Below are positions 17,581-27,182 of a DNA stretch of 49,723 nt, one piece after another. The position numbers were made by a program, and so were the translations under genes. Location: contig CAMLLU010000041.1 of the NCBI GenBank assembly GCA_946480925.1, forward strand, positions 1 to 49,723, in the 5' to 3' direction. The notes under the pieces are model-generated. The model saw only the letters and a list, made by a program, of their open reading frames with translations, had not been told where the DNA came from and searched no databases. Numbering within the stretch: position 1 is the first letter of the stretch; each line of letters begins with the position of its first letter. The stretch is from an uncultured Rivibacter sp. (lineage in GTDB: Bacteria > Pseudomonadota > Gammaproteobacteria > Burkholderiales > Burkholderiaceae).

Positions 17581-17604
17581 AGGGGGTGTCGCCCCCCTCT
17601 TTTA
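17581..17604 (+). terminator. Terminator-like hairpin in the leader of the 17679 gene
   Basis: AGGGGG, a short loop and CCCCCCT form a tight stem followed by CTTTTA on the plus strand. Immediately after, CCCC-TCGAAT-GGGG (around 17605-17619) can form a second stem, and its G run could instead pair with the C run of the first. This gives the two alternative folds expected of an attenuator. It lies about 75 bases before the predicted start of the plus-strand gene. Confidence 0.45.
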
Positions 17605-17678
17605 CCCCCTCGAATGGGGATGGAAGCAGGCCCCCTGCCCACCGAAGATCCCTGCGTTCGAGAGAGAGGGGACCCGCC

Positions 17679-18080
17679 GTGGACCAAGCCGCCAACCGCC
17701 TTCGCATTGCCACCAAGCTGCACTTCGCCGTGAGACGTTACCTCGGCGAGGGCCTCGACGTGGGCGCGATGCTGAAGGACACCGCTTACGCCGCCGAAGT
17801 GCTGCACGTGTGCCGCGGCTCGCGCGACCCCGAGCTCTGTGCGCTGGCCGACCAGTTCGAAGCGGCGCCGCGCTTCGAGCCCGTGCCACCCCGGCAGGCA
17901 CCTGCCGCCACGCACGGACATGGGCACCCAGCGCCACAAGACGCCACCTGGGCACAAAACACCACCGGTTTCGGCCTCACACGCCCCGCCGCCCTGGAGC
18001 CCCTGCCACCAGCCGCCGCTGCCAAGGTGCACGGTGGCGCGACCCGCTGGTATCACGAAGCACGCCGCTGGTTCGGCTGA
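17679..18080 (+). CDS. Hypothetical protein, 133 residues
   Basis: Cytoplasmic-looking protein of unknown function. The GTG at 17679 is chosen because GAGAGGGGA lies eight bases upstream and the coding pattern becomes regular from there; the longer frame to 17481 runs through a hairpin-bearing leader. The N-terminal half is ordered (RIATKLHFAVRRYLGEGLDV, then VLHVCRGSRDPELCALADQF), with charged helices and two cysteines. The C-terminal half is Pro/Ala/His-rich and probably disordered, ending in WYHEARRWFG. It is the only plus-strand gene between the liuE and liuD genes. It does not match a family that I recognise. Confidence 0.65.
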   Translation: MDQAANRLRIATKLHFAVRRYLGEGLDVGAMLKDTAYAAEVLHVCRGSRDPELCALADQFEAAPRFEPVPPRQAPAATHGHGHPAPQDATWAQNTTGFGLTRPAALEPLPPAAAAKVHGGATRWYHEARRWFG

Positions 18081-18102
18081 CGCGGCACGGCGGCAAGCAC
18101 CA

Positions 18103-20187
<2,085 letters not shown>

Positions 20188-20199
20188 GGTGCCCTCGGC

Positions 20200-20334
20200 T
20201 CAATCGCCGCTCGCTATGCGAGCCATGCAATTTGGCTGCGGCATCACGTGGGCTCCGCCCACGTGAGCCTTCGCCACAACCTGCGCTGCGCTCCGGTTGT
20301 CGCCTCGGTTGGCAATCAGGATCTTCTTGAACAT
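20200..20334 (-). CDS. 44-codon leader ORF duplicating the start of LiuD
   Basis: Begins MFKKILIANRGD, the same eleven residues as LiuD, then diverges through the inserted sequence and stops at TGA 20202-20200. It ends 12 bases before the real liuD ATG and is in the same frame (147 bases = 49 codons apart). It has its own GGAGA about nine bases upstream, so translation may start here and reinitiate at liuD. It could equally be a non-functional remnant. It is unlikely to have a biochemical role as a peptide. Confidence 0.45.
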   Translation of the reverse strand: MFKKILIANRGDNRSAAQVVAKAHVGGAHVMPQPNCMARIASGD

Positions 20335-20352
20335 GGGTCTATGTCTCCGTCA

Positions 20353-20964
20353 TCAGGCGGATGCCGTGCCGAACAGCATGCGAAGCCTGCCCACCACCAG
20401 CTTGAGGAATTTCGCCAGCACCCAGACCAACGTGACCATCGCGATGACGGCCACCACCAGGAACACGAGGAAGGCCGCAGGGTGCGTGAAGGCCAGCCAC
20501 ATCGCGCCCGGCACGGCCAGGTCACCCAGCAAGGACATGCCGATGTTCGAGAACGGCTCCGGCGAGGTGTTGATGGCCGCACGCGTGGTGGCCTTGGCCA
20601 CGTGGCTGGTCGCCGCTAGCCCGCCGCCCAGCAGCGCGGCGATGGCCGCCCAGGTCGCGTTGTCGCCACCGAACACGGCCGCGGCGAGCGCGGCACCTGC
20701 GGGAATGCGGATCACCGTGTGCAGCAAGTCCCACAGCGAATCGAGCCCCGGGATCTTGTCGGCAAAGAACTCGACGAACAGCATGGAGCCGCTGGCCGCG
20801 AGGAACAGCGGGTGCTGCAGCGCCTGCAGGCCGCTGGGCAACTGCACCCAGCCGGCATAACCCACGAGCCCGGTGATCAACAGCACCGCATAGAGGCGCA
20901 GGCCGCTGGCCCAGCCGAGCGCGGCGGCCAGTGCGACGAGGCTGGTGGTGTCGAGCTCCTGCAT
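20353..20964 (-). CDS. DUF4126 membrane protein
   Basis: Integral membrane protein of 203 residues with several hydrophobic segments. Recognisable DUF4126 features are the GWASGLRLYAVLLITGLVGY start (about residues 17-36), FADKIPGLDSLWDLLHTVIR and the AALLGGGLAATSHVAKATTR helix pair. The function is unknown. The ATG at 20964 follows the liuC stop by four bases, with GGAGTGAGG inside the end of liuC as ribosome binding site. It sits between liuC and liuD in the same operon and may be a passenger or a membrane partner. Confidence 0.82.
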   Translation of the reverse strand: MQELDTTSLVALAAALGWASGLRLYAVLLITGLVGYAGWVQLPSGLQALQHPLFLAASGSMLFVEFFADKIPGLDSLWDLLHTVIRIPAGAALAAAVFGGDNATWAAIAALLGGGLAATSHVAKATTRAAINTSPEPFSNIGMSLLGDLAVPGAMWLAFTHPAAFLVFLVVAVIAMVTLVWVLAKFLKLVVGRLRMLFGTASA

Positions 20965-20968
20965 CGCC

Positions 20969-21757
20969 TCACTCCGAAGGCGGCAGCCAGCCGGGGCTGC
21001 GCTTTTCAAGGAAGGAACGCACGCCCTCCCGGCCTTCGTCGCTGGCGCGGATGTCGGCGATGCGCTTGGCAGTGTCAGCTCTCAGCGCGTCGTCGATGGG
21101 GCGCGAAGCAAGGTCCTGCACGAGTCGCTTGCAGGCCTTCACGGCCTGAGGGCCATTGGCCACCAAGGCTGAGACGATCTCGTCCACCTTGGCATCGAGC
21201 TGATCAGCCGCCACCACCTCGTGCACGAAGCCTATCGCCGCGGCACGCGTCGCGCTGAAGCGCTCGGCCGTGATGAACCAGCGCCGCGCCGCCTGCTCAC
21301 CCATGGCCTTGATCACGTAGGGGCCGATGGTGGCCGGCAACAGCCCGAGCCTGGCTTCACTCAAGCAGAAGTGCACACCCTCGGCCGCCACCAGCACGTC
21401 GCACACCGAGGCCAGCCCCACACCACCGGCATAACAGTCGCCGTGGATGCGCCCCACCACCGGCAGCGGGCAGCTGTAGATCGTCCACAGCATGTCGGCC
21501 AGTGCCTGCGCATCGGCACGGTTCTGCTCCCAGTTGTAGCCGGCCATCGCCTTCATCCACGACAGGTCGGCCCCGGCGCAGAAGGCCTTGCCGTGGCCGC
21601 CGAGCACGATGACATGCAACGAGGCGTCCTGCCCCAGCTCGCGGAAGGTGGCCGTCAGCTCGGCGATCACGCCGTCGTTGAAGGCGTTGCGCACGTCAGG
21701 GCGGTTGAGGAAGACGCGGGCAACGGCGCCCTGCCGTTGGATTTCAAGCGTGCTCAT
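20969..21757 (-). CDS. liuC: Methylglutaconyl-CoA hydratase (enoyl-CoA hydratase family)
   Basis: Crotonase-fold protein, 262 residues, predicted to hydrate 3-methylglutaconyl-CoA to HMG-CoA in leucine degradation. The oxyanion-hole segment FCAGADLSWMKAM (about 58-70) has the ADLSWM sequence that marks LiuC/AUH enzymes over general enoyl-CoA hydratases. GDCYAGGVGLASVCD (about 107-121) is the second active-site loop. It lies between liuB and liuD. Its start codon overlaps the stop of a 38-codon ORF made of repeat sequence (ATGA), so translation may be coupled through that ORF. Confidence 0.9.
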   Translation of the reverse strand: MSTLEIQRQGAVARVFLNRPDVRNAFNDGVIAELTATFRELGQDASLHVIVLGGHGKAFCAGADLSWMKAMAGYNWEQNRADAQALADMLWTIYSCPLPVVGRIHGDCYAGGVGLASVCDVLVAAEGVHFCLSEARLGLLPATIGPYVIKAMGEQAARRWFITAERFSATRAAAIGFVHEVVAADQLDAKVDEIVSALVANGPQAVKACKRLVQDLASRPIDDALRADTAKRIADIRASDEGREGVRSFLEKRSPGWLPPSE

Positions 21758-21870
21758 GACGACACCCCGCTCGCCGAATACGGCGATCGACCCTCCGAGA
21801 GGGTCGGGCCTTGCTTGGGGCGGCCCGGCGCGGCGGCCTGGGAAGTACAGGTTGACACTGGATGTCTCAT
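21754..21870 (-). CDS. 38-residue repeat-derived coupling ORF before liuC
   Basis: A frame starts at ATG 21870, with GAAGAGG eight bases upstream and just ten bases after the liuB stop. It ends with TGA overlapping the liuC ATG. Its end, SPYSASGVSS, is nearly repeated as MPYSASGAS in front of the DinB gene (26479-26508), again with the stop overlapping the next start. The DNA includes CGACCCTCTCGGAGGGTCG (hairpin) and the block shared with the liuD insertion. It probably serves to carry ribosomes from liuB to liuC; a peptide function is not expected. Confidence 0.45.
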   Translation of the reverse strand: MRHPVSTCTSQAAAPGRPKQGPTLSEGRSPYSASGVSS

Positions 21871-21880
21871 GACGGCCTCT

Positions 21881-23503
21881 TCACATGCGGAACACGCCGA
21901 ACTTCGTGTCGGGCACGGGCGCATTCATGCTCGCGCTCAAGCCCAGCGCCAGCACCCGCCGCGTGTCCGCCGGGTCGATGACGCCGTCGTCCCACAACCG
22001 GGCGCTCGCGTAATACGGATGCCCCTGTTCCTCGTACTGCCGTCGGATCGGCGCCTTGAAGGCTTCTTCCTCGTCGGCACTCCACGCACCGCCCTTGGCC
22101 TCGATGCCGTCGCGCTTTACGGTGGCCAGCACGCTGGCGGCCTGCTCGCCGCCCATCACGCTGATGCGCGCGTTCGGCCACATCCACAGGAAGCGCGGCG
22201 AGTACGCGCGGCCGCACATGCCGTAGTTGCCGGCGCCGAAGCTGCCGCCGATGATCACCGTGAACTTGGGCACCTGGGCGCAGGCCACGGCCGTCACCAT
22301 CTTGGCGCCGGCGCGCGCGATGCCTTCGTTCTCGTACTTGCGGCCCACCATGAAGCCGGTGATGTTCTGCAGGAACACCAGCGGCACCTTGCGCTGGCAG
22401 CACAGCTCGATGAAGTGCGCGCCCTTGTTGGCGCTCTCGGCGAAGAGGATGCCGTTGTTGGCCACGATGCCCACCGGCATGCCTTCGATATGCGCGAAGC
22501 CGCACACGAGCGTGGTGCCGTAGCGGGCCTTGAACTCGTCGAACTCCGAGCCATCGACGATGCGCATGATGACCTCGCGCACGTCGAAGGGCTTGCGCGT
22601 GTCGGTGGGAATGACGCCATGCAGTTCTTCGACCGCGAACTTTGGCGCGCGCGGCTCGATGCACTGCAGCGACACGCTCTTGCGCCAGTTCAAGGTGGCG
22701 GCCACGTTGCGCGCCAGTGCCAGCGCGTGCGTGTCGTTCTCGGCCAGGTGGTCGGCCACGCCCGAGAGGCGCGTGTGCACGTCGCCGCCGCCCAGGTCTT
22801 CGGCACTCACCACCTCGCCGGTGGCGGCCTTCACCAGCGGAGGGCCGCCGAGAAAGATGGTGCCCTGGTTCTTGACGATGATGGTCTCGTCGCTCATGGC
22901 CGGCACGTAGGCGCCGCCCGCGGTGCACGAGCCCATCACCACCGCGATCTGCGGCACGCCTTGTGCGCTGAGGTTGGCCTGGTTGTAGAAGATGCGGCCG
23001 AAGTGGTCGCGGTCCGGAAAGACCTCGTCCTGGTTCGGCAGGTTGGCGCCGCCGGAGTCGACCAGGTAGATGCAGGGCAGGCGGTTCTGCATCGCGATCT
23101 CCTGCGCGCGCAGGTGCTTCTTCACCGTGAGCGGGTAGTAGGTGCCGCCTTTCACGGTGGCGTCGTTGCACACGATCATGCATTCGACGCCATTGATGCG
23201 GCCGATGCCGACCACCACGCCGGCGCCCGGCGCTGAATCCGAACCGTCCTTTTCCTTGTAGACGTCGAGCGCGGCCAGCGGCGCGATCTCGAGGAAAGGC
23301 GTGCCGGGGTCGAGCAGCATTTCCACGCGGTCGCGCGGCAACAGCTTGCCGCGCGCCAGGTGCTTGGCACGAGGGCCCTCGCCGCCGCCCAGCGCGATCT
23401 GCGCCAGCTTCGCGTTGAGGTCGTCCACCAGCGCCCGCATCGCAGCCGCGTTGGCTTTGAAGTCTTCGGAGCGCGGGTTGAGCTTGGAGGCCAGGGCTGG
23501 CAT
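21881..23503 (-). CDS. liuB: Methylcrotonyl-CoA carboxylase, beta (carboxyltransferase) subunit
   Basis: Transfers the carboxyl group from biotin to 3-methylcrotonyl-CoA. The protein has 540 residues, the usual length. Crotonase-like N and C halves contain [19 protein letters not shown] (about 155-173), the [14 protein letters not shown] acyl-CoA loop (about 203-216), and the second-half [16 protein letters not shown] (about 414-429). AGGAGA precedes the ATG at 23503. It is the first gene of the liuB, liuC, DUF4126, liuD operon and is divergent from an AraC-type regulator gene. Confidence 0.95.
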   Translation of the reverse strand: MPALASKLNPRSEDFKANAAAMRALVDDLNAKLAQIALGGGEGPRAKHLARGKLLPRDRVEMLLDPGTPFLEIAPLAALDVYKEKDGSDSAPGAGVVVGIGRINGVECMIVCNDATVKGGTYYPLTVKKHLRAQEIAMQNRLPCIYLVDSGGANLPNQDEVFPDRDHFGRIFYNQANLSAQGVPQIAVVMGSCTAGGAYVPAMSDETIIVKNQGTIFLGGPPLVKAATGEVVSAEDLGGGDVHTRLSGVADHLAENDTHALALARNVAATLNWRKSVSLQCIEPRAPKFAVEELHGVIPTDTRKPFDVREVIMRIVDGSEFDEFKARYGTTLVCGFAHIEGMPVGIVANNGILFAESANKGAHFIELCCQRKVPLVFLQNITGFMVGRKYENEGIARAGAKMVTAVACAQVPKFTVIIGGSFGAGNYGMCGRAYSPRFLWMWPNARISVMGGEQAASVLATVKRDGIEAKGGAWSADEEEAFKAPIRRQYEEQGHPYYASARLWDDGVIDPADTRRVLALGLSASMNAPVPDTKFGVFRM

Positions 23504-23600
23504 CGGGGTCGTCTCCTGGGGCTGTTCTTTGGCCGATGAATTTACCGGGGCGGCGCCGGTGCGTCACGCGCGGCCGCGTCGCGGCAAGGGTAGGCGCCGG

Positions 23601-23641
23601 TCTGGCGCATTTCGCGCCAGAGTGGTTGCAAATCGTGCCAG
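23601..23641. promoter_or_regulatory. Candidate AraC-type operator between liuB and its regulator
   Basis: A perfect inverted repeat, TCTGGCGC-ATTTC-GCGCCAGA, spans 23601-23621. In addition, GCATTTCGCGCCAG (23607-23620) is repeated directly as GCAAATCGTGCCAG (23628-23641) with a 21-base period and 11 of 14 bases identical. Direct repeats about two turns apart are typical AraC-family targets. The position in the divergent spacer suits control of both genes. Confidence 0.6.
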
Positions 23642-23661
23642 CGACGGCGAGACTGCCGTAC

Positions 23662-24696
23662 ATGCCCACCAAGGCTTCACCCACACCCCGCAAGGCCGCC
23701 ACGCCGATGGCCTTTGTCAGGTCTATCTTGCTGGCCTACGAGAAGTACGGCCGCGACCCGGCAGCCGCGCTGGCGCAGGCACAAATCACGCCATCTGCGC
23801 TGCGCCAGCCCGAGGGGCTCATCACGGCGGAGCAGATGGAAGCCGTCTCCGGTGCCGCGATGCGCGAGCTCGACGACGAGGCGCTGGGCTGGTTTTCGCG
23901 CCGCCTGCCCTGGGGCAGCTACGGCATGCTGTGCCGCGCGTCCATCACCTCGCCCGACCTCGGCGTCGCAATCAAGCGCTGGTGCCGCCACCATGCGCTG
24001 CTCACCGACGACGTGACGCTGCAGCTGCAAGTGCGCGGCGAGACCGCGACCCTGGCGATCGACGAGCATCGGCGCCTGGGTGCCACGCGGGAGTTCTGCC
24101 TCGTCACGCTGCTGCGCAACGTGCACGGGTTTTCTTCCTGGTTCATCGACTCGCGCATCGCGCTGCGCGAAGTGAACTTTCCGTTCGAAGCGCCTGCGCA
24201 CAAGGGCGCCTACCCGTTGATGTTCCCTGGGCCGGTGTACTTCGAGGCGCCACGCGCGGGTTTTTCGTTCGACGCGCAATACCTTGCGCTGCCGCTCAAG
24301 CGTGACGAGCGAGCACTGAACGCGATGCTGCAGCGCGCCCTGCCGTTGATCGTGCTGCCCTACCGCCGCGACCGGCTGCTGGCTGCACGCGTGCGCGAGC
24401 TGCTGCGCACGCGGCCCGGCGAAATGGGTACCGCTGACGCCCTGGCGCGCGAGCTCAATGTCTCGGTGCGCACGCTGCACCGGCAGCTGCACGACGAAGG
24501 CACGTCACTGCAGCGGCTGAAGGACGAAGTGCGGCGCGAACAGGCGATGGACCAGTTGCGCCGCAGCGCGCGACCGATCAAGCAGATCGCGCAGGTGGTG
24601 GGCTTCGGCAACGAGAAAAGCTTCGCGCGGGCCTTCAGGCAATGGACGGGTGTGTCGCCTGGCGAATTCAGGCGCTCGGCCGCCAACGGCGGCTGA
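23662..24696 (+). CDS. AraC-family regulator, divergent from liuB
   Basis: Transcription regulator of 344 residues. The N-terminal two thirds match the 'arabinose-binding' sensor domain of the OruR/OxyPlasma-type AraC proteins (about 15-210). The C-terminal AraC helix-turn-helix pair (about 245-340) includes DALARELNVSVRTLHRQL and IKQIAQVVGFGNEKSFARAF. The ATG at 23662 is chosen because the sensor domain begins soon after; upstream codons belong to the operator spacer. Transcribed away from liuB, it is the likely regulator of that operon, perhaps sensing an acyl-CoA or branched-chain intermediate. Confidence 0.88.
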   Translation: MPTKASPTPRKAATPMAFVRSILLAYEKYGRDPAAALAQAQITPSALRQPEGLITAEQMEAVSGAAMRELDDEALGWFSRRLPWGSYGMLCRASITSPDLGVAIKRWCRHHALLTDDVTLQLQVRGETATLAIDEHRRLGATREFCLVTLLRNVHGFSSWFIDSRIALREVNFPFEAPAHKGAYPLMFPGPVYFEAPRAGFSFDAQYLALPLKRDERALNAMLQRALPLIVLPYRRDRLLAARVRELLRTRPGEMGTADALARELNVSVRTLHRQLHDEGTSLQRLKDEVRREQAMDQLRRSARPIKQIAQVVGFGNEKSFARAFRQWTGVSPGEFRRSAANGG

Positions 24697-24705
24697 GGCG
24701 CGGCC

Positions 24706-25404
24706 TCAGCTGCTCGTCGTGACCTGCACCACCTTGCCGCTGCGTGGCTCGATTTCGCAGCGGTACTTGAAGGGCTCGGCATTCATGCCCGGCGCACGCT
24801 GCACCGCGCCCTGGCCTTCGAGGCCGATACGGTCATTGGGTGCGGGTTGCAGCTTGCGTGTGTCGGAACCGAAGGTGATGCGGCCCACGCGCGGGTACTT
24901 GTCCTTCAGTGCCGCAGCGGTAGCGGCTTCGCAGGCTTCGGGCGACACGTTGGTGAGGTCGGGCTGCCAGGGCCTGGTTTCAGCCACGGCGGTGGGGCGT
25001 GCACCGGTCTCGCGGAACATCGCGCCCGAGGCCGTGCCGGTCCTGGGGTTGTAGCTGCAGGTGTAGGTGAACGGGAAAGAACCGCCGCCCGCACCGCGAT
25101 AGCGGCCCGCGCCCTTGACCGCAGTGTCGTCGCCTTCCCCGGGCGACAGCGTGCGTTTGCCGCCCACGAATTCGATCTCGCGCGCTTCGCGGCCGCGGAT
25201 GGTGCGGATGGTCTCGGCCACCGCGTCTTCGCAACTTTCCGACGCCTTGGCTGCGTCCACCACCGCTGCAGCCGCCTCGTTGGCTTTGGCCGCTTCGGCA
25301 CCGGGGCTGGAAGCGCCGGGCACGGCAGGGGTCTGGGCCGAGGCCGCGGCGGACAACGCGCAGCACATCAGGCACAAGCCGGAAGCGCGGAGTCGGATGT
25401 TCAT
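24706..25404 (-). CDS. Secreted protein with two related cysteine modules
   Basis: Protein of 232 residues of unknown function. A signal peptide (MNIRLRASGLCLMCCALSAA, cleavage near ASA-QT) exports it. Two halves repeat a pattern: Cys-Glu-x-Ala at the start (SCEDAVAE near residue 57; ACEAATAA near 157), a strand with an R-x-L-x-P segment, then F-x-Y-x-C and PR-(T/S)-G (FTYTCSYNPRTG; FKYRCEIEPRSG). Each half probably holds one disulfide. An Ala-rich linker precedes the first module. The start at 25404 has AAGGATCC upstream. It converges on the AraC gene and is not linked to leucine genes by strand. Confidence 0.75.
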   Translation of the reverse strand: MNIRLRASGLCLMCCALSAAASAQTPAVPGASSPGAEAAKANEAAAAVVDAAKASESCEDAVAETIRTIRGREAREIEFVGGKRTLSPGEGDDTAVKGAGRYRGAGGGSFPFTYTCSYNPRTGTASGAMFRETGARPTAVAETRPWQPDLTNVSPEACEAATAAALKDKYPRVGRITFGSDTRKLQPAPNDRIGLEGQGAVQRAPGMNAEPFKYRCEIEPRSGKVVQVTTSS

Positions 25405-25609
25405 GGTGGATCCTTGGGTGAAACGCCTGTCGATGTTGTAGCCGGTTTTGCCGCCCGGCACGAGACCGCCGGGCCGGCACAACAACCCCAGGCGGGTCGC
25501 CCGGAATGGTTCTCAGAGGGATCCGCGAGGAGCTGGCCCCGCGGCGAAGGAAGTGACCCGCATTCACGCGGGCTTGAAGGCGGCCTTTGCGACCGCCTTG
25601 AATCAGTTG

Positions 25610-25774
25610 TCAGCAGTTGCCTTTTTTCGCCTGGCCGGGCGGGCAGTGCTTGGCCGCGGGAGCGGGTGAGCCCGGGTTGCCGACCACGACGGCGGCGTCA
25701 GGGGTGTAGACGGCACAGCCGCTGAACGAAAGGGCCGCGAAGGCAGCCGCCAGAACGGTAAGCAGGGGTTTCAT
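25610..25774 (-). CDS. Small lipoprotein, 54 residues
   Basis: Short lipoprotein: MKPLLTVLAAAFAALSFSGC ends in a lipobox-like FSGC, cysteine 20, followed by a short Pro/Ala-rich tail ending PPGQAKKGNC. TACGAGGAGA lies upstream of the ATG at 25774 at good spacing. The function is unknown; tiny lipoproteins with a basic Gly-rich end are common in this order. The 205 bases between its stop and the secreted cysteine protein gene hold no other gene that I can see. Confidence 0.7.
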   Translation of the reverse strand: MKPLLTVLAAAFAALSFSGCAVYTPDAAVVVGNPGSPAPAAKHCPPGQAKKGNC

Positions 25775-25915
25775 CGGGGTCTCTCCTCGTAATGCAAGAG
25801 TGGTGCAGGGCATTCTAGTGAGCGACCGTCTGGCGACAGCCCGAATACAGCCCGCCGTGCAGTTTGCACAACACCCCCATGAAGCCGACGTGGTGCCGAT
25901 GCGGCACCGACGTTT

Positions 25916-26482
25916 TCAGCCTCGCCCGGGAAACAGCGTGGATTCGCTCCAACCCAGCTGCGCCACGTCTTGCGTGCGGAAGCGTGCGTCGCTGGGCAGC
26001 AGGAATTCGTCCAGCTGCGGCGGTTTGACCGCCGTGCCGGCGAGCATGGCATGCACCTGCCCGCGGTGGTGGTGCTGGTGCATGAAGAGATGCGCGAGCA
26101 CGTGCGCCACCTGTTCGCGAGGTTTCCACTCGCCGCGGTCGATCACGATCTCGGCGCAAAGGCGAGGTTCGGTCAACGCGTCGCAGCAGGCGATCAGCTC
26201 TTCGTCGAATGCGCGTTGGCGCTCGGCGAGCTCCGCCAGCGTGGCCGCGGGAACGAAACATTCGGCCTGCGCCACCATGTCGGCCTCTTCTCGCAGCGCG
26301 GCCAGGTAGTAGCGGTCCACGAGGAGGACGTGGTTCATCGTCTCGGCGAGGCTCGGAAAGAAGCTCACGCGCGGCGCGTGGAACTCGGCGTCCGACAGCG
26401 GTGCCATCGCGGCATGCAGGCGGCGGTTGATGAGCCGGTTGACCCGCGCCTGCGTGCGCAGCTGGGTGAGCAGCGTGATCAC
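25916..26482 (-). CDS. DinB-family protein
   Basis: Four-helix-bundle protein of the DinB/YfiT putative metalloenzyme superfamily, 188 residues. The metal-site histidines can be seen in SLAETMNHVLLVDRYY (about residue 52) and LAHLFMHQHHHRGQVH (about 141-156). The GTG at 26482 is preferred: it overlaps (GTGA) the stop of a nine-codon ORF, and the longer frame runs antisense-like through the neighbour. The activity in this family is mostly unknown; some are thiol-dependent transferases or hydrolases. It follows a DsbA-like isomerase gene by 25 bases. Confidence 0.82.
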   Translation of the reverse strand: MITLLTQLRTQARVNRLINRRLHAAMAPLSDAEFHAPRVSFFPSLAETMNHVLLVDRYYLAALREEADMVAQAECFVPAATLAELAERQRAFDEELIACCDALTEPRLCAEIVIDRGEWKPREQVAHVLAHLFMHQHHHRGQVHAMLAGTAVKPPQLDEFLLPSDARFRTQDVAQLGWSESTLFPGRG

Positions 26483-26508
26483 GACGCCCCGCTCGCCGAG
26501 TACGGCAT
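26479..26508 (-). CDS. Nine-residue coupling ORF before the DinB gene
   Basis: The DsbA-like gene ends TGATG; the ATG opens a frame MPYSASGAS that stops in the GTGA overlapping the DinB gene start. The DNA is 25 of 27 bases identical to the end of the ORF before liuC (21758-21784). Its GAGCGGGG may also serve as the DinB ribosome binding site. Interpreted as a translational coupling element, not a peptide gene with its own role. Confidence 0.45.
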   Translation of the reverse strand: MPYSASGAS

Positions 26509-27113
26509 CAGAACGGCCCTTGCGACAACCACCGCTCGATCTGCGGCTTTCGATCGTTGCCCCAGAAGAGCTCGCCGTCCACCACGAACGACGGCGCGCC
26601 GAAGATGCCGGCGGCGATGGCGCTGTCGTTCTCTTCCTTGAGACGTGCCTTCCACGCCGGGTCGTTCCAGGCGGCCTCGGCTGCGTCGGCATCGATGCCG
26701 CTGTCGGCGCACAGCTGGCGCAGCTGCGTCGGGTTGCTCAGCACCACGCCGCGGGCGAAGTAGGCGCGCAGGCCGGCACGCGCCCAGGCGATCGCGCGGC
26801 CGGCGTCTTGCGAACGCAGCCACCAGTACACGCGCGCGGCGTTCTGCGTGGGAATGGGGAACTCCTCGGGCTGCTTGAACGGCACGCCTTCGAAACGCGC
26901 GGAACGCGCAAAGTCCTGCAGTGCGTAGTCACGCTTGATGGGGTAGGCCACCGGCGGCTTCAGCTCGGCGGCCGCGAAGGTGGCGCCCAGCAGGATGGCG
27001 TGCCACTCGACCGTTCGGCCGTGGCGTGCGGCCAGCGCTTCGATCCACTCCGAGGCGATGTAGGAGTAAGGCGACGAGAAATCGAAATGGAAGTCGATAG
27101 GGGCTCGGCTCAT
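26508..27113 (-). CDS. DsbA-family 2-hydroxychromene-2-carboxylate isomerase-like protein (second copy)
   Basis: Thioredoxin-fold protein of 201 residues, related to but not closely matching the one at 15195-15839. It begins PIDFHFDFSSPYSYIAS, with the serine-proline active-site motif of HCCA isomerases in place of CxxC. GIFGAPSFVVDGELFWGNDR (about residue 170) is the conserved cis-proline and C-terminal region. HCCA isomerases act in naphthalene-type aromatic degradation with glutathione; no such pathway is visible here, so the substrate is open. Confidence 0.85.
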   Translation of the reverse strand: MSRAPIDFHFDFSSPYSYIASEWIEALAARHGRTVEWHAILLGATFAAAELKPPVAYPIKRDYALQDFARSARFEGVPFKQPEEFPIPTQNAARVYWWLRSQDAGRAIAWARAGLRAYFARGVVLSNPTQLRQLCADSGIDADAAEAAWNDPAWKARLKEENDSAIAAGIFGAPSFVVDGELFWGNDRKPQIERWLSQGPF

Positions 27114-27182
27114 GGCTATGGCTAGGGCCTGTTGTTGGTGGTCTCCCGCAAGCGGGCAGTATGCGCCGGCACGATCACCTTG

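Noticed and set aside
23536..23661. Upstream start for the AraC-family protein
   Set aside because: The extension translates the operator region and lacks similarity to the sensor domain; the ATG at 23662 fits better.
26483..26692. Upstream extension of the DinB protein
   Set aside because: It overlaps the DsbA-like gene in another frame and encodes Arg/Ser-rich sequence; the GTG at 26482 fits the family start.
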